Counted from the first letter of the stretch, positions 11,621 to 23,427 are shown. The stretch: 64,000 nt of DNA from Prunella strophiata (GCA_036583965.1 JAZBQD010000001.1:20566941-20630940), one strand, 5' to 3'. The notes: generated by a model not told the origin, from the sequence alone. A program made the numbers and translations.

Positions 11621-14600
11621 CAGCCCCTCTGCACCCTTAGGCCAGGCTCAGCCCCTCTGCACCCTTAGGCCAGGCTCAGCCCCTCTGAACCCCAGGCCAG
11701 GCTCAGCCCCTCTGAACCCCAGGCCAGGCTCAGCCCCTCTGCACCCTTAGGCCAGGCTCAGCCCCTCTGAACCCCAGGCCAGGCTCAGCCCCTCTGCACC
11801 CTTAGGCCAGGCTCAGCCCCTCTGCACCCTTAGGCCAGGCTCAGCCCCTCTGAACCCCAGGCCAGGCTCAGCCCCTCTGCACCCTTAGGCCAGGCTCAGC
11901 CCCTCTGCACCCTTAGGCCAGGCTCAGCCCCTCTGCACCCTTAGGCCAGGCTCAGCCCCTCTGCACCCTTAGGCCAGGCTCAGCCCCTCTGAACCCCAGG
12001 CCAGGCTCAGCCCCTCTGAACCCCAGGCCAGGCTCAGCCCCTCTGCACCCTTAGGCCAGGCTCAGCCCCTCTGAACCCCAGGCCAGGCTCAGCCCCTCTG
12101 AACCCCAGGCCAGGCTCAGCCCCTCTGAACCCCAGGCCAGGCTCAGCCCCTCTGCACCTTAGGCCAGGCTCAGCCCCTCTGAACCCCAGGCCAGGCTCAG
12201 CCCCTCTGAACCCCAGGCCAGGCTCAGCCCCTCTGCACCCTTAGGCCAGGCTCAGCCCCTCTGAACCCCAGGCCAGGCTCAGCCCCTCTGCACCTTAGGC
12301 CAGGCTCAGCCCCTCTGAACCCCAGGCCAGGCTCAGCCCCTCTGCACCCTTAGGCCAGGCTCAGCCCCTCTGAACCCCAGGCCAGGCTCAGCCCCTCTGC
12401 ACCCTTAGGCCAGGCTCAGCCCCTCTGAACCCCAGGCCAGGCTCAGCCCCTCTGAACCCCAGGCCAGGCTCAGCCCCTCTGAACCCCAGGCCAGGCTCAG
12501 CCCCTCTGAACCCCAGGCCAGGCTCAGCCCCTCTGAACCCCAGGCCAGGCTCAGCCCCTCTGAACCCCAGGCCAGGCTCAGCCCCTCTGAACCCCAGGCC
12601 AGGCTCAGCCCCTCTGAACCCCAGGCCAGGCTCAGCCCCTCTGAACCCCAGGCCAGGCTCAGCCCCTCTGCACCCTTAGGCCAGGCTCAGCCCCTCTGCA
12701 CCCTTAGGCCAGGCTCAGCCCCTCTGCACCCTTAGGCCAGGCTCAGCCCCTCTGCACCCTTAGGCCAGGCTCAGCCCCTCTGCACCCTTAGGCCAGGCTC
12801 AGCCCCTCTGCACCCTTAGGCCAGGCTCAGCCCCTCTGAACCCCAGGCCAGGCTCAGCCCCTCTGAACCCCAGGCCAGGCTCAGCCCCTCTGCACCCTTA
12901 GGCCAGGCTCAGCCCCTCTGAACCCCAGGCCAGGCTCAGCCCCTCTGAACCCCAGGCCAGGCTCAGCCCCTCTGCACCCTTAGGCCAGGCTCAGCCCCTC
13001 TGCACCCTTAGGCCAGGCTCAGCCCCTCTGCACCCTTAGGCCAGGCTCAGCCCCTCTGCACCTTAGGCCAGGCTCAGCCCCTCTGAACCCCAGGCCAGGC
13101 TCAGCCCCTCTGCACCCTTAGGCCAGGCTCAGCCCCTCTGCACCCTTAGGCCAGGCTCAGCCCCTCTGCACCCTTAGGCCAGGCTCAGCCCCTCTGAACC
13201 CCAGGCCAGGCTCAGCCCCTCTGAACCCCAGGCCAGGCTCAGCCCCTCTGCACCCTTAGGCCAGGCTCAGCCCCTCTGAACCCCAGGCCAGGCTCAGCCC
13301 CTCTGCACCCTTAGGCCAGGCTCAGCCCCTCTGCACCCTTAGGCCAGGCTCAGCCCCTCTGAACCCCAGGCCAGGCTCAGCCCCTCTGCACCCTTAGGCC
13401 AGGCTCAGCCCCTCTGAACCCCAGGCCAGGCTCAGCCCCTCTGCACCCTTAGGCCAGGCTCAGCCCCTCTGAACCCCAGGCCAGGCTCAGCCCCTCTGCA
13501 CCCTTAGGCCAGGCTCAGCCCCTCTGCACCCTTAGGCCAGGCTCAGCCCCTCTGAACCCCAGGCCAGGCTCAGCCCCTCTGCACCCTTAGGCCAGGCTCA
13601 GCCCCTCTGCACCCTTAGGCCAGGCTCAGCCCCTCTGCACCCTTAGGCCAGGCTCAGCCCCTCTGCACCCTTAGGCCAGGCTCAGCCCCTCTGCACCCTT
13701 AGGCCAGGCTCAGCCCCTCTGAACCCCAGGCCAGGCTCAGCCCCTCTGAACCCCAGGCCAGGCTCAGCCCCTCTGCACCCTTAGCCAGGCTCAGCCCCTC
13801 TGAACCCCAGGCCAGGCTCAGCCCCTCTGCACCCTTAGGCCAGGCTCAGCCCCTCTGCCACCCTTAGGCCAGGCTCAGCCCCTCTGCACCTTAGGCCAGG
13901 CTCAGCCCCTCTGCACCCTTAGGCAGGCTCAGCCCCTCTGCACCCTTAGGCAGGCTCAGCCCCTCTGCACCTTAGGCCAGGCTCAGCCCCTCTGCACCCT
14001 TAGGCAGGCTCAGCCCCTCTGCACCTTAGGCCAGGCTCAGCCCCTCTGCACCCTTAGGCAGGCTCAGCCCCTCTGAACCCCAGGCCAGGCTCAGCCCCTC
14101 TGCACCCTTAGGCAGGCTCAGCCCCTCTGAACCCCAGGCCAGGCTCAGCCCCTCTGCACCCTTAGGCAGGCTCAGCCCCTCTGAACCCCAGGCCAGGCTC
14201 AGCCCCTCTGAACCCCAGGCCAGGCTCAGCCCCTCTGCACCCTTAGGCAGGCTCAGCCCCTCTGAACCCCAGGCCAGGCTCAGCCCCTCTGCACCCTTAG
14301 GCAGGCTCAGCCCCTCTGCCACCCTTAGGCCAGGCTCAGCCCCTCTGCACCCTTAGGCAGGCTCAGCCCCTCTGCACCCTTAGGCCTGGCTCAGCCCCTC
14401 TGCACCCCAGGCCAGGCTCAGCCCCTCTGCACCCTTAGGCCTGGCTCAGCCCCTCTGCACCCTTAGGCAGGCTCAGCCCCTCTGCACCCTTAGGCCAGGC
14501 TCAGCCCCTCTGCACCCTTAGGCAGGCTCAGCCCCTCTGCACCTTAGGCCAGGCTCAGCCCCTCTGCACCCTTAGGCAGGCTCAGCCCCTCTGAACCCCA

Positions 14601-15318
14601 GACCAGGCTCAGCCCCTCTGCACCTTAGGCCAGGCTCAGCCCCTCTGCACCCTTAGGCCTGGCTCAGCCCCTCTGCACCCTTAGGCCAGGCTCAGCCCCT
14701 CTGCACCCTTAGGCCAGCTCAGCCCCTCTGAACCCCAGGCCAGCTCAGCCCCTCTGCACCCTTAGGCCAGGCTCAGCCCCTCTGCACCCTTAGCCAGGCT
14801 CAGCCCCTCTGCACCCTTAGCCAGGCTCAGCCCCTCTGCACCTTAGGCCAGGCTCAGCCCCTCTGACCCCAGGCCAGGCTCAGCCCCTCTGCACCTTAGG
14901 CCAGGCTCAGCCCCTCTGAACCCCAGGCCAGGCCAGCCCCTCTGCACCCTTAGGCCAGGCTCAGCCCCTCTGAACCCCAGGCCAGGCTCAGCCCCTCTGC
15001 ACCTTAGGCCAGGCTCAGCCCCTCTGCACCCTTAGGCAGGCTCAGCCCCTCTGCACCTTAGGCCAGGCTCAGCCCCTCTGCACCCTTAGGCCAGGCCAGC
15101 CCCTCTGCACCCTTAGGCCAGGCTCAGCCCCTCTGCACCCTTAGGCAGGCTCAGCCCCTCTGCACCCTTAGGCCAGGCTCAGCCCCTCTGAACCCCAGGC
15201 CAGGCTCAGCCCCTCTGCACCCTTAGCCAGGCTCAGCCCCTCTGAACCCCAGGCCAGGCTCAGCCCCTCTGCACCCTTAGGCCAGGCTCAGCCCCTCTGC
15301 ACCCTTAGGCCAGGCTCT
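11621..15318. repeat. 27/28-bp dimorphic minisatellite, about 135 copies
   Basis: Every unit shares GGCCAGGCTCAGCCCCTCTG and then ends either in AACCCCA (27-bp type) or in CACCCTTA (28-bp type). The two types alternate irregularly. From about 13,780 rightward many units have lost one or two bases (GGCAGGCTC, GCACCTTAGG, GGCCAGCTC), so the right third is less uniform. It directly follows the 18-bp array with no spacer. Confidence 0.97.
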
Positions 15319-15529
15319 GCTCCAGGAACAGCTCCAGCCCGGGCTCAGCTGGCTGGGACAAGCCCTGTCCTGTGCAGGGGTCCCCCAGGAAGGAGCAGTG
15401 AGGAGGGGTCTCCCCAGCTCAGACAGCCCCAGCAGCCCCCCAGCACAGCAGCGAGGTCACAGCCCTGTCCCCAGCAGGGCAGGGGTCCCAGCCTGTCCCT
15501 GTGCCAGCTCCTCGCTGGCACCATGCAAC

Positions 15530-15725
15530 ACTGACTGGGCTGGAAGGGACCCAAACCCACCCAGTGCCACCCCTGCCATGGCAGGGACACCTCCCACTGT
15601 CCCAGGTGCTCCCAGCCCCAGTGTCCAGCCTGGCCTTGGGCACTGCCAGGGATCCAGGGGCAGCCACAGCTGCTCTGGGCACCCTGTGCCAGCCCTGCCC
15701 ACCCTGCCAGGGAACAATTCCTCAT
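15530..15725 (-). mobile_element. CR1 LINE 3'-end fragment
   Basis: Reverse complement of the CR1 tail seen at 6,906. Forward-strand landmarks are CAGTGCCACCCCTGCCATGG, GTCCAGCCTGGCCTTGGGCA and CAGCTGCTCTGGGCACCCTG. Confidence 0.85.
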
Positions 15726-16312
15726 TCCCAAAATCCAACCCAAACCAACCCTCCTCTGTTAAACCCAGCCCCCTTTCTCCTGGCACTGTTTTGGACAGAA
15801 AGTGCTCTGCAGTTCCTGGCTTTGCCCCCAGCAGTGACACTTCCATCCCACAGCCACTGCTTTGATTGCCAATGTCACCTTAATTTCTCTTTCAAAACAC
15901 AAGTCTGTCTTGCTTGGGGATATTTCAAGATTGCCTTCAATAAATATGAATGCAAATTTATTCCTTCCTGATTTGTCACTCACTGCATTAGCACTGCCAT
16001 GGAGCAAGAGAGACCTTCATCTCCAAACTCCTTGATAGGGATTCCTCCAAAGACAGATTCTTGATCTCCCAGTACACCTTTCTGCCTTTTATAAAATAAA
16101 TACATCAAAGAAGATATTGTTCAGGCTTATTTGATGTTCAGTGAGGAGTCCTCCCCACCATGGGCAGATACAAGCTACCAGCCTGCCTCCTCAGTCAAAG
16201 AGAGGAATTAGACCCTCCTTGCTGAAAATCCTTTAAAAACTGATTTTCAGAGCAGCAAAGGCCATCAGGACCCTCTCCACCACTCAGGGACTGCAGCACA
16301 GGGGCTGTAGGA
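15726..16312. other. Unique intergenic sequence, no gene seen
   Basis: AT-richer sequence with several AATAAA-like strings but no recognisable exon. Confidence 0.5.
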
Positions 16313-16581
16313 CACAAAACAACACAACAGGGACAGCAGCTCTTTGCAAGGTGAATGAGGCAAAAGAGGAAGTTTATTGAATTCTGACTCCATTTATAGA
16401 TTCCTGAAATGCCAGTGTCATTGGAGGGTGACAGTGCCACCTCCTCAATGCCACTGGACAACCCAACAGCCATCAAGTCACTCATCCCCCATAGAGGACT
16501 GCAAAACAATAAGTTATTTACAAAAAGTGTGTGAGAAAGTTCTGCACAAGAATGTAAACATCAGAAGGCTTCAGAGAAACT
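16313..16581 (-). mobile_element. Left arm of inverted repeat, LTR-like
   Basis: About 270 bp that recurs in inverted orientation at 16,651-16,918. Read on the minus strand it has a TATA-like CTATAAATGGAGTCAG, then AATAAAC about 15 bases on, then a T/G-rich tail. That layout is typical of an LTR U3-R-U5. No retroviral coding sequence lies between the arms, so these would be solo or truncated LTRs. Confidence 0.6.
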
Positions 16582-16650
16582 GAAAAACCAGGGGGGCACA
16601 GGGGCTCCCAGCTGGAAGAGCACAGGACCTGGGTGTCACCCTGATTTTGA

Positions 16651-16918
16651 AGTTTCTCTAAAGCTTTCTGATGTTCACATTCTTGTGCAGAACTTTCTCA
16701 CACACTTTCTGTAAATAACTTATTGTTTTGCAGTCCTCTATGGGGGATGAGCGACTTGATGGCTGTTGGGTTGTCCAGTGGCATTGAGGAGGTGGCACTG
16801 TCACCCTCCAATGACACTGGCACTTCAGAGATCTATAAATGGAGTCAGAAGTCAATGAATTTCCTCTTTTTACTCAGTCACACCTTGCAAAGAGCTGCTG
16901 TCCTTGTGTTGTTTGTGC
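16651..16918 (+). mobile_element. Right arm of inverted repeat, LTR-like
   Basis: Diverged mirror copy of the left arm, estimated by eye at above 90% identity. It reads CTATAAATGGAGTCAG in the same place, but the poly(A) signal is changed to AATGAA. The two arms point away from each other and are separated by a 69-base loop. Confidence 0.6.
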
Positions 16919-17781
16919 TCCACAGTGACACCTGGGCACTCATTCATCCTCTTCACTCCCTGCTCCTGGCCCCCGTGCCAAGCCCTGCCATGCCAGGGAG
17001 GGAGGTGCCAGGGCAGCCAGCCCTGGGGATCACGGCTGCCCTCCCCCCAGGTGCTGCTACAGCAAACACAGCCCCAGCATGTCCCAGGGCAGCTGGCCAG
17101 GCTGCTGTCACCTGCTGCACTGATCCAGGTCTGCCCCAGCTGCAGGAAACATCAGTGGTGTTATTTTCTGTTCTGGCTGTGTGCTGGATCCAGGGTAACC
17201 CTGACACTCAGGATGCCACGAGATGTCACTTCTGCTTACGTTCAACAGACTTTCTGAGGATGATCTGCTGTTTCTGAGGGGCTGGAGAGGGTTTGCATTT
17301 TGGCTGGAGAGGAACCCCGGGAAGAAAGGCACACTTCTGCACTCAAGCCCTCATGAATATTAACGGGGCCGACACAAAAGGAGCTGCAGCATTAATATGA
17401 GCAGCATGATAAAACAGACTTGAGCTTGTGACATGTTCAATCTCTCATTTAATTTTTATAGGAGTTGATTAAGATGCCTTTGCTTGAATTTTTATACTGT
17501 TTACTATAAAACATTATCATTTTCTTCAAAATCTATCGAGACAGACAAACCACACATTTGCCAAGCTGTTAAATAAATAGTATTAAATCAACAATACCCA
17601 GGGTCCCCAAATGCGAGTCATTTCCATGTATATTGATTTTAGTTCCATTTGCTGCAATAAAAGTTTTGTCTCTAAGCAGAAGGCAAAAAAAAAGCCAACT
17701 ATTTTATCAGATTGTTTTGGTTTTAATTCTTGAAATAAAGTAGCTCTGCAGTCCCTGTGTGGGGCAGAGTGGCCCTAAGTG
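16919..17781. other. Unique sequence, AT-rich block next to assembly gap
   Basis: The part at 17,340-17,700 is strikingly AT-rich for this region, with no repeat structure and several ATTAAT/TAAT cores. No gene seen. It could be a conserved non-coding element. Confidence 0.4.
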
Positions 17782-18281
17782 NNNNNNNNNNNNNNNNNNN
17801 NNNNNNNNNNNNNNNNNNNNNNNNNNNNNNNNNNNNNNNNNNNNNNNNNNNNNNNNNNNNNNNNNNNNNNNNNNNNNNNNNNNNNNNNNNNNNNNNNNNN
17901 NNNNNNNNNNNNNNNNNNNNNNNNNNNNNNNNNNNNNNNNNNNNNNNNNNNNNNNNNNNNNNNNNNNNNNNNNNNNNNNNNNNNNNNNNNNNNNNNNNNN
18001 NNNNNNNNNNNNNNNNNNNNNNNNNNNNNNNNNNNNNNNNNNNNNNNNNNNNNNNNNNNNNNNNNNNNNNNNNNNNNNNNNNNNNNNNNNNNNNNNNNNN
18101 NNNNNNNNNNNNNNNNNNNNNNNNNNNNNNNNNNNNNNNNNNNNNNNNNNNNNNNNNNNNNNNNNNNNNNNNNNNNNNNNNNNNNNNNNNNNNNNNNNNN
18201 NNNNNNNNNNNNNNNNNNNNNNNNNNNNNNNNNNNNNNNNNNNNNNNNNNNNNNNNNNNNNNNNNNNNNNNNNNNNNNNNN
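17782..18281. other. Assembly gap (500 N)
   Basis: Exactly 500 unknown bases, a conventional placeholder length, so the true gap size is unknown. Given the surroundings, an unassembled tandem array is plausible. Confidence 0.99.
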
Positions 18282-19190
18282 CTGCCTTTCTGTCTGCAGC
18301 TGAGCACCAGCTACAGCTCCACAGTGAAATCAGCCAAAGAGCCACATGTCACTGAAAAATATCAAAATCCTCTCTGTTGTTTGGTAGGAGCCATTCTCCA
18401 GGAAAAATACAGCTTCATTTTGCAAACCCTGACCTGTGCTTGTGCAGCCCTCCATCTGCCAGGGCTGTAAAGCTGCTGGAAAACACAAATGTGATTTGGG
18501 TTTGAAACATGCACACAACTGAGTAAGGAATTGCAGTGTTGTTGCTGTGGGAGCTGGAAGCACAGTCACATCCAAATAAATCCTGCTGCAGTCAGACAGG
18601 AGCCGTGCAGGTGTTTCTCAGCCCTGGGATGAGCAGACATGGCCAGGGCTGATCCCAAATCCACCCCACACCCCAGCTCCAGAGCCCCTGAGGACTCCAG
18701 GCCTGCCCTGAGCCCTCAGCAGGTCCTGCTGCCCCTGGTTTTAACAGAGGGCAAACACACCCTAGGCAGGAGGAGCAAACAAATTCGCTTCAGAGAGCAA
18801 AGAGGCCTTGGCTCAAGTGTCCCCAGCCCATTCTAAACCAGGTGGTTCCTGTGCTTTGCTCCATTTCCCTCTCTGCCATGTGCTGTTGGCACACAGGGGT
18901 TAAACTCTGGGGCTCTTTACATGGATTTATTTATAAGAATCCAGAAATTCAGTGAAAATCAGAACACCTGTACCCTTCAGAACTCATGGCAATCCCTTCA
19001 CTACCATTCTGCTACCACTTAAACTTTCACCACCTTGCAGAGAACAGCTTGGCAGCCAACATTTCGTGGTGTGCTCCCTTTGTGATGCTCAGGGGTCAAA
19101 ATGTGACCCCCCTCTTCTCCATCAGCTTGGGAGCAGCAGGAGCCATGCCCTGCTCCACCTCCCAGGGAGGAATTCCTCCAGAATCTATCT
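18282..19190. other. Unique intergenic sequence, no gene seen
   Basis: No exon, RNA gene or recognisable mobile element. Confidence 0.5.
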
Positions 19191-19345
19191 GACCATCCAT
19201 CCCTCCATCATCCATCCATCCATCCATCCATCCATCCATCCATCCATCCATCCATCCATCCATCCATCCATCATCCATCATCCATCATCCATCCATCCAT
19301 CCATCCATCCATCCATCCATCCATCCATCCATCCCTCCATCCCTC
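19191..19345. repeat. (ATCC)n microsatellite
   Basis: CCAT tetranucleotide runs interrupted by ATCATCC steps and CCCTCC variants. Confidence 0.95.
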
Positions 19346-19399
19346 CCCCTGGCAGGGGAAGCCATTCCCCCTTCCTCGTGCACGCTGCAGTTTCTGCAC

Positions 19400-19858
19400 C
19401 AATAACTCATTAATAATGTCAGTAGTTCTGTCCACTAATAACTCATTAATAATGTCAGGGATTCCATGCACTAATAACTCATTAATAATGTCAGGGATTC
19501 CATGCACTAATAACTCATTAATAATATCAGGGATTCCATGCACTAATAACTCATTAATAATGTCAGGGATTCCATGCACTAATAACTCATTAATAATGTC
19601 AGGGATTCCATGCACTAATAACTCATTAATAATATCAGGGATTCCATGCACTAATAACTCATTAATAATGTCAGGGATTCCATGCACTAATAACTCATTA
19701 ATAATGTCAGGGATTCCATGCACTAATAACTCATTAATAATGTCAGGGATTCCATGCACTAATAACTCATTAATAATGTCAGGGATTCCATGCACTAATA
19801 ACTCATTAATAATATCAGGGATTCCATGCACTAATAACTCATTAATAATGTCATTAAC
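19400..19858. repeat. 36-bp AT-rich tandem repeat, about 13 copies
   Basis: The unit is ACTAATAACTCATTAATAAT followed by GTCAGGGATTCCATGC. The only internal variant is ATGTC to ATATC, in the fourth, seventh and twelfth units. Each unit has several TAAT/ATTA cores. It is open in frame on both strands because 36 is a multiple of three. Confidence 0.97.
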
Positions 19859-20879
19859 TCCGTGCTCCCTTGGCCTTTCAGCTGCCCTCAGCCCCTGGCT
19901 TTGCCAGCACACACTTTGGCTTTGCTGCAGCTGTGTTTGCTGAGCTGCCTGGGCTGTCCCCAGGCACAGCCATCCCCAGGGGACAGCAAACTCCTGCAGC
20001 TGGCTGTCCCCACGTGCCCCTGGCCACGGGCAGAGCCAGCTGGTCAATAACTGTGAGTCCTGGGGGGCAGGGACACCCCCCTGCAGGGACACCCCCTGGC
20101 AGGCTCCAGGAATGGGAACACTGGGGGCTCCAGCCAGCAGGAAGCCAGCGAGGCTGGGCTCCACAGGGTCTGCGAATTCGACCGAAGTGAGAGTTTTCTG
20201 TTTGTCAGGAGGACTGATGCTGTCCTGCAGGATGAAGCAGCTCCTGGAAAGTGCTATTGTTTGTCTTTCTTAACCATTTATCAGCAGAGAACAGTTTAAT
20301 GTTCTGGTAGAAGGCACAAGTGAGTATCTCTTCAGTGATGAAGGAAATTAAGCTTAGTGCTAAGGCAAATAGAAAATATTGATCTATCTTCAGGTACTGC
20401 AGCTGAAAATCTTTTGTGAAATTTATCTTCCCTACCCCTCCTGAGCAGTGCTCTTTGTCTCTTACCAGCTAATTCTCTGTAGTGAAAGTTTAACCTTGAA
20501 CACACAGGAGGGAAAAAACTCCACCCCAAAGCCAAGTGGCTCGGAAGGGTTTGGGTCCATGGAGGCACAGCTGGGGGAGCATCCCCATCCCCTCACCCAT
20601 CCTGGGAAACTCCTTGGGAAAACCACACTCTGAGCTCCCCTTCTTGGGAAAATCTCCAAGGCAGGAAGGGAATAGGGAGAAAAACGACCCCTGAGGGAAA
20701 GCTGGAGGCTCATCAGTGTGAATCCCTGGGCTGTGAGTATCTGCAGGCCCAGCTGAGCTCTGGCCCTGTCCTTCCCCTCAGCTCAAGCAGCCCTGGCCCA
20801 GGGCTGCACCTGCACTGCAGAGCAGAGTGTTGGGTATTGCCAGTGGTGCCTCAGGGCCCTTCTCCTGCCCTGTGTGCAG
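19859..20879. other. Unique intergenic sequence, no gene seen
   Basis: GC-rich first half, AT-richer at 20,200-20,460. No exon recognised. Confidence 0.5.
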
Positions 20880-21015
20880 CTCAGAGGGCAGGGACAGCTC
20901 CTGGGCACTGCCCCAGGGCAGCCCAGGACATGGGCAGTGTGGCCTTGGCACAGCTGGGCATGGTTGGACTCGATGGGCCCAGGGGCTTTCCCAGCCTAAA
21001 AACATCCAGGATTTT
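20880..21015 (+). mobile_element. CR1 LINE 3'-terminal fragment
   Basis: Contains the CR1 tail phrase GGTTGGACTCGATGGGCCCA followed by GGCTTTCCCAGCCTAAAAAC. The 5' boundary is uncertain. Confidence 0.6.
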
Positions 21016-21060
21016 GGTTCTGTTGAGCCAGATTCCCCTTACCAGTGAAAATATAAACCT

Positions 21061-21291
21061 GTGAATCATGGAATCCCAGAATTTTTGAGGAGCCCTTCAA
21101 GTCCAACCACCCCAGCACTGCCCCATGTCCCCAAGTGCCACATCCTTACAGGGCTGTGAAATCCCCCCAGGATGGGCACTCCAGCCCTGCCCTGGGCAGC
21201 CTGTCCTTTCCATGGGGACATTCTTTCCTAATCTCCAACCTGAACCTCCCCTGACCCAATCTGAGGTCATTTCCTCTACCCTGTCCCTGAC
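21061..21291 (-). mobile_element. CR1 LINE 3' fragment abutting an array
   Basis: Antisense CR1. Forward landmarks are AATCATGGAATCCCAGAATT, CCTTCAAGTCCAACCACCCC, CCTAATCTCCAACCTGAACC and GAGGTCATTTCCTC. The CR1 homology runs directly into the 13-bp array at about 21,291. Confidence 0.85.
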
Positions 21292-23427
21292 ACCCCCGTG
21301 TGACACCCACGTGTGACACCCCCGTGTGACACCCCTGACACCCCCGTGTGACACCCCTGACACCCCCGTGTGACACCCACGTGTGACACCCCCGTGTGAC
21401 ACCCCCGTGTGACACCCCTGACACCCCCGTGTGACACCCCCGTGTGACACCCACGTGTGACACCCCCGTGTGACACCCCTGTGTGACACCCCTGACACCC
21501 CCGTGTGACACCCCCGTGTGACACCCCTGTGTGACACCCCTGTGTGACACCCCTGTGACACCCCCGTGTGACACCCCTGTGTGACACCCCCGTGTGACAC
21601 CCCCGTGTGACACACACGTGTGACACACACATGTGACACCCCTGTGTGACACCCCCGTGTGACACCCCCGTGTGACACCCCTGTGACACCCCTGTGTGAC
21701 ACCCACGTGTGACACCCCCGTGTGACACCCCTGTGTGACACCCCCGTGTGACACCCCTGTGTGACACCCCTGTGTGACACCCACGTGTGACACCCCCGTG
21801 TGACACCCCTGACACCCCCGTGTGACACCCCTGTGTGACACCCACCTGTGACACCCCCGTGTGACACCCACGTGTGACACCCCCGTGTGACACCCCCGTG
21901 TGACACCCCCGTGTGACACCCACGTGTGACACCCCCGTGTGACACCCCCGTGTGACACCCCCGTGTGACACCCCCGTGTGACACCCACGTGTGACACCCC
22001 CGTGTGACACCCCTGACACCCCCGTGTGACACCCCTGACACCCCCGTGTGACACCCCTGTGTGACACCCCTGTGACACCCCTGTGTGACACCCCTGACAC
22101 CCCCGTGTGACACCCCCGTGTGACACCCCCGTGTGACACCCCCGTGTGACACCCCCGTGTGACACCCCCGTGTGACACCCCTGACACCCCCGTGTGACAC
22201 CCCCGTGTGACACCCACGTGTGACACCCCCGTGTGACACCCCTGACACCCCCGTGTGACACCCCCGTGTGACACCCCTGACACCCCCGTGTGACACCCCC
22301 GTGTGACACACACATGTGACACCCCTGTGTGACACCCCCGTGTGACACCCCCGTGTGACACCCCGTGTGACACCCCTGTGTGACACCACGTGTGACACCC
22401 CCGTGTGACACCCCTGTGTGACACCCCCGTGTGACACCCCTGTGTGACACCCCTGTGTGACACCACGTGTGACACCCCTGTGTGACACCCCTGTGTGACA
22501 CCCACGTGTGACACCCCCGTGTGACACCCCTGTGTGACACCCACGTGTGACACCCCCGTGTGACACCCCCGTGTGACACCCCCGTGTGACACCCCCGTGT
22601 GACACCCACGTGTGACACCCCCGTGTGACACCCCTGACACCCCCGTGTGACACCCCTGTGTGACACCACGTGTGACACCCCCGTGTGACACCCCTGTGTG
22701 ACACCCCCGTGTGACACCCACGTGTGACACCCCCGTGTGACACCCACGTGTGACACCCCTGTGTGACACCCCTGTGTGACACCCCCGTGTGACACCACGT
22801 GTGACACCCCCGTGTGACACCCCCGGTGACACCCCCGTGTGACACCCCGTGTGACACCCCCGTGTGACACCCCTGTGACACCCCTGTGTGACACCCCTGT
22901 GTGACACCCCTGTGTGACACCCCCGTGTGACACCCACGTGTGACACCCCCGTGTGACACCCCCGTGTGACACCCCCGTGTGACACCCCCGTGTGACACCC
23001 CCGTGTGACACCCCCGTGTGACACCCCCGTGTGACACCCCCGTGTGACACCACGTGTGACACCCCTGTGACACCCCTGTGTGACACCCCCGTGTGACACC
23101 CCCGTGTGACACCCCCGTGTGACACCCCCGTGTGACACCCACGTGTGACACCCCCGTGTGACACCCCTGACACCCCCGTGTGACACCCCTGTGTGACACC
23201 CACATGTGACACCCCTGTGTGACACCCCCGTGTGACACCCACGTGTGACACCCCTGTGACACCCCTGTGTGACACCCCCGTGTGACACCACGTGTGACAC
23301 CCCTGTGACACCCCTGTGACACCCCCGTGTGACACCCCCGTGTGACACCCCTGACACCCCCGTGTGACACACACGTGTGACACCCCCGTGTGACACCCCC
23401 GTGTGACACCCCCGTGTGACACCCCCA
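21292..23427. repeat. 13-bp C-rich minisatellite, about 160 copies
   Basis: The core unit is CACCCCCGTGTGA, with variants CACCCCTGTGTGA, CACCCACGTGTGA and truncated CACCCCTGA. The CCACGTG variants create about 25 CACGTG palindromes. Most units keep one CpG. Reverse frames of over 700 codons arise from the repeat and are not genes. Confidence 0.97.

Noticed and set aside
9545..11750. ORFs of 707 and 675 codons with PPDGPV and MALCPL repeats, and a 338-codon reverse ORF of GGTGPS repeats
   Set aside because: Products of an 18-bp repeat that lacks stops in several frames. Open on both strands at once, which argues against coding selection.
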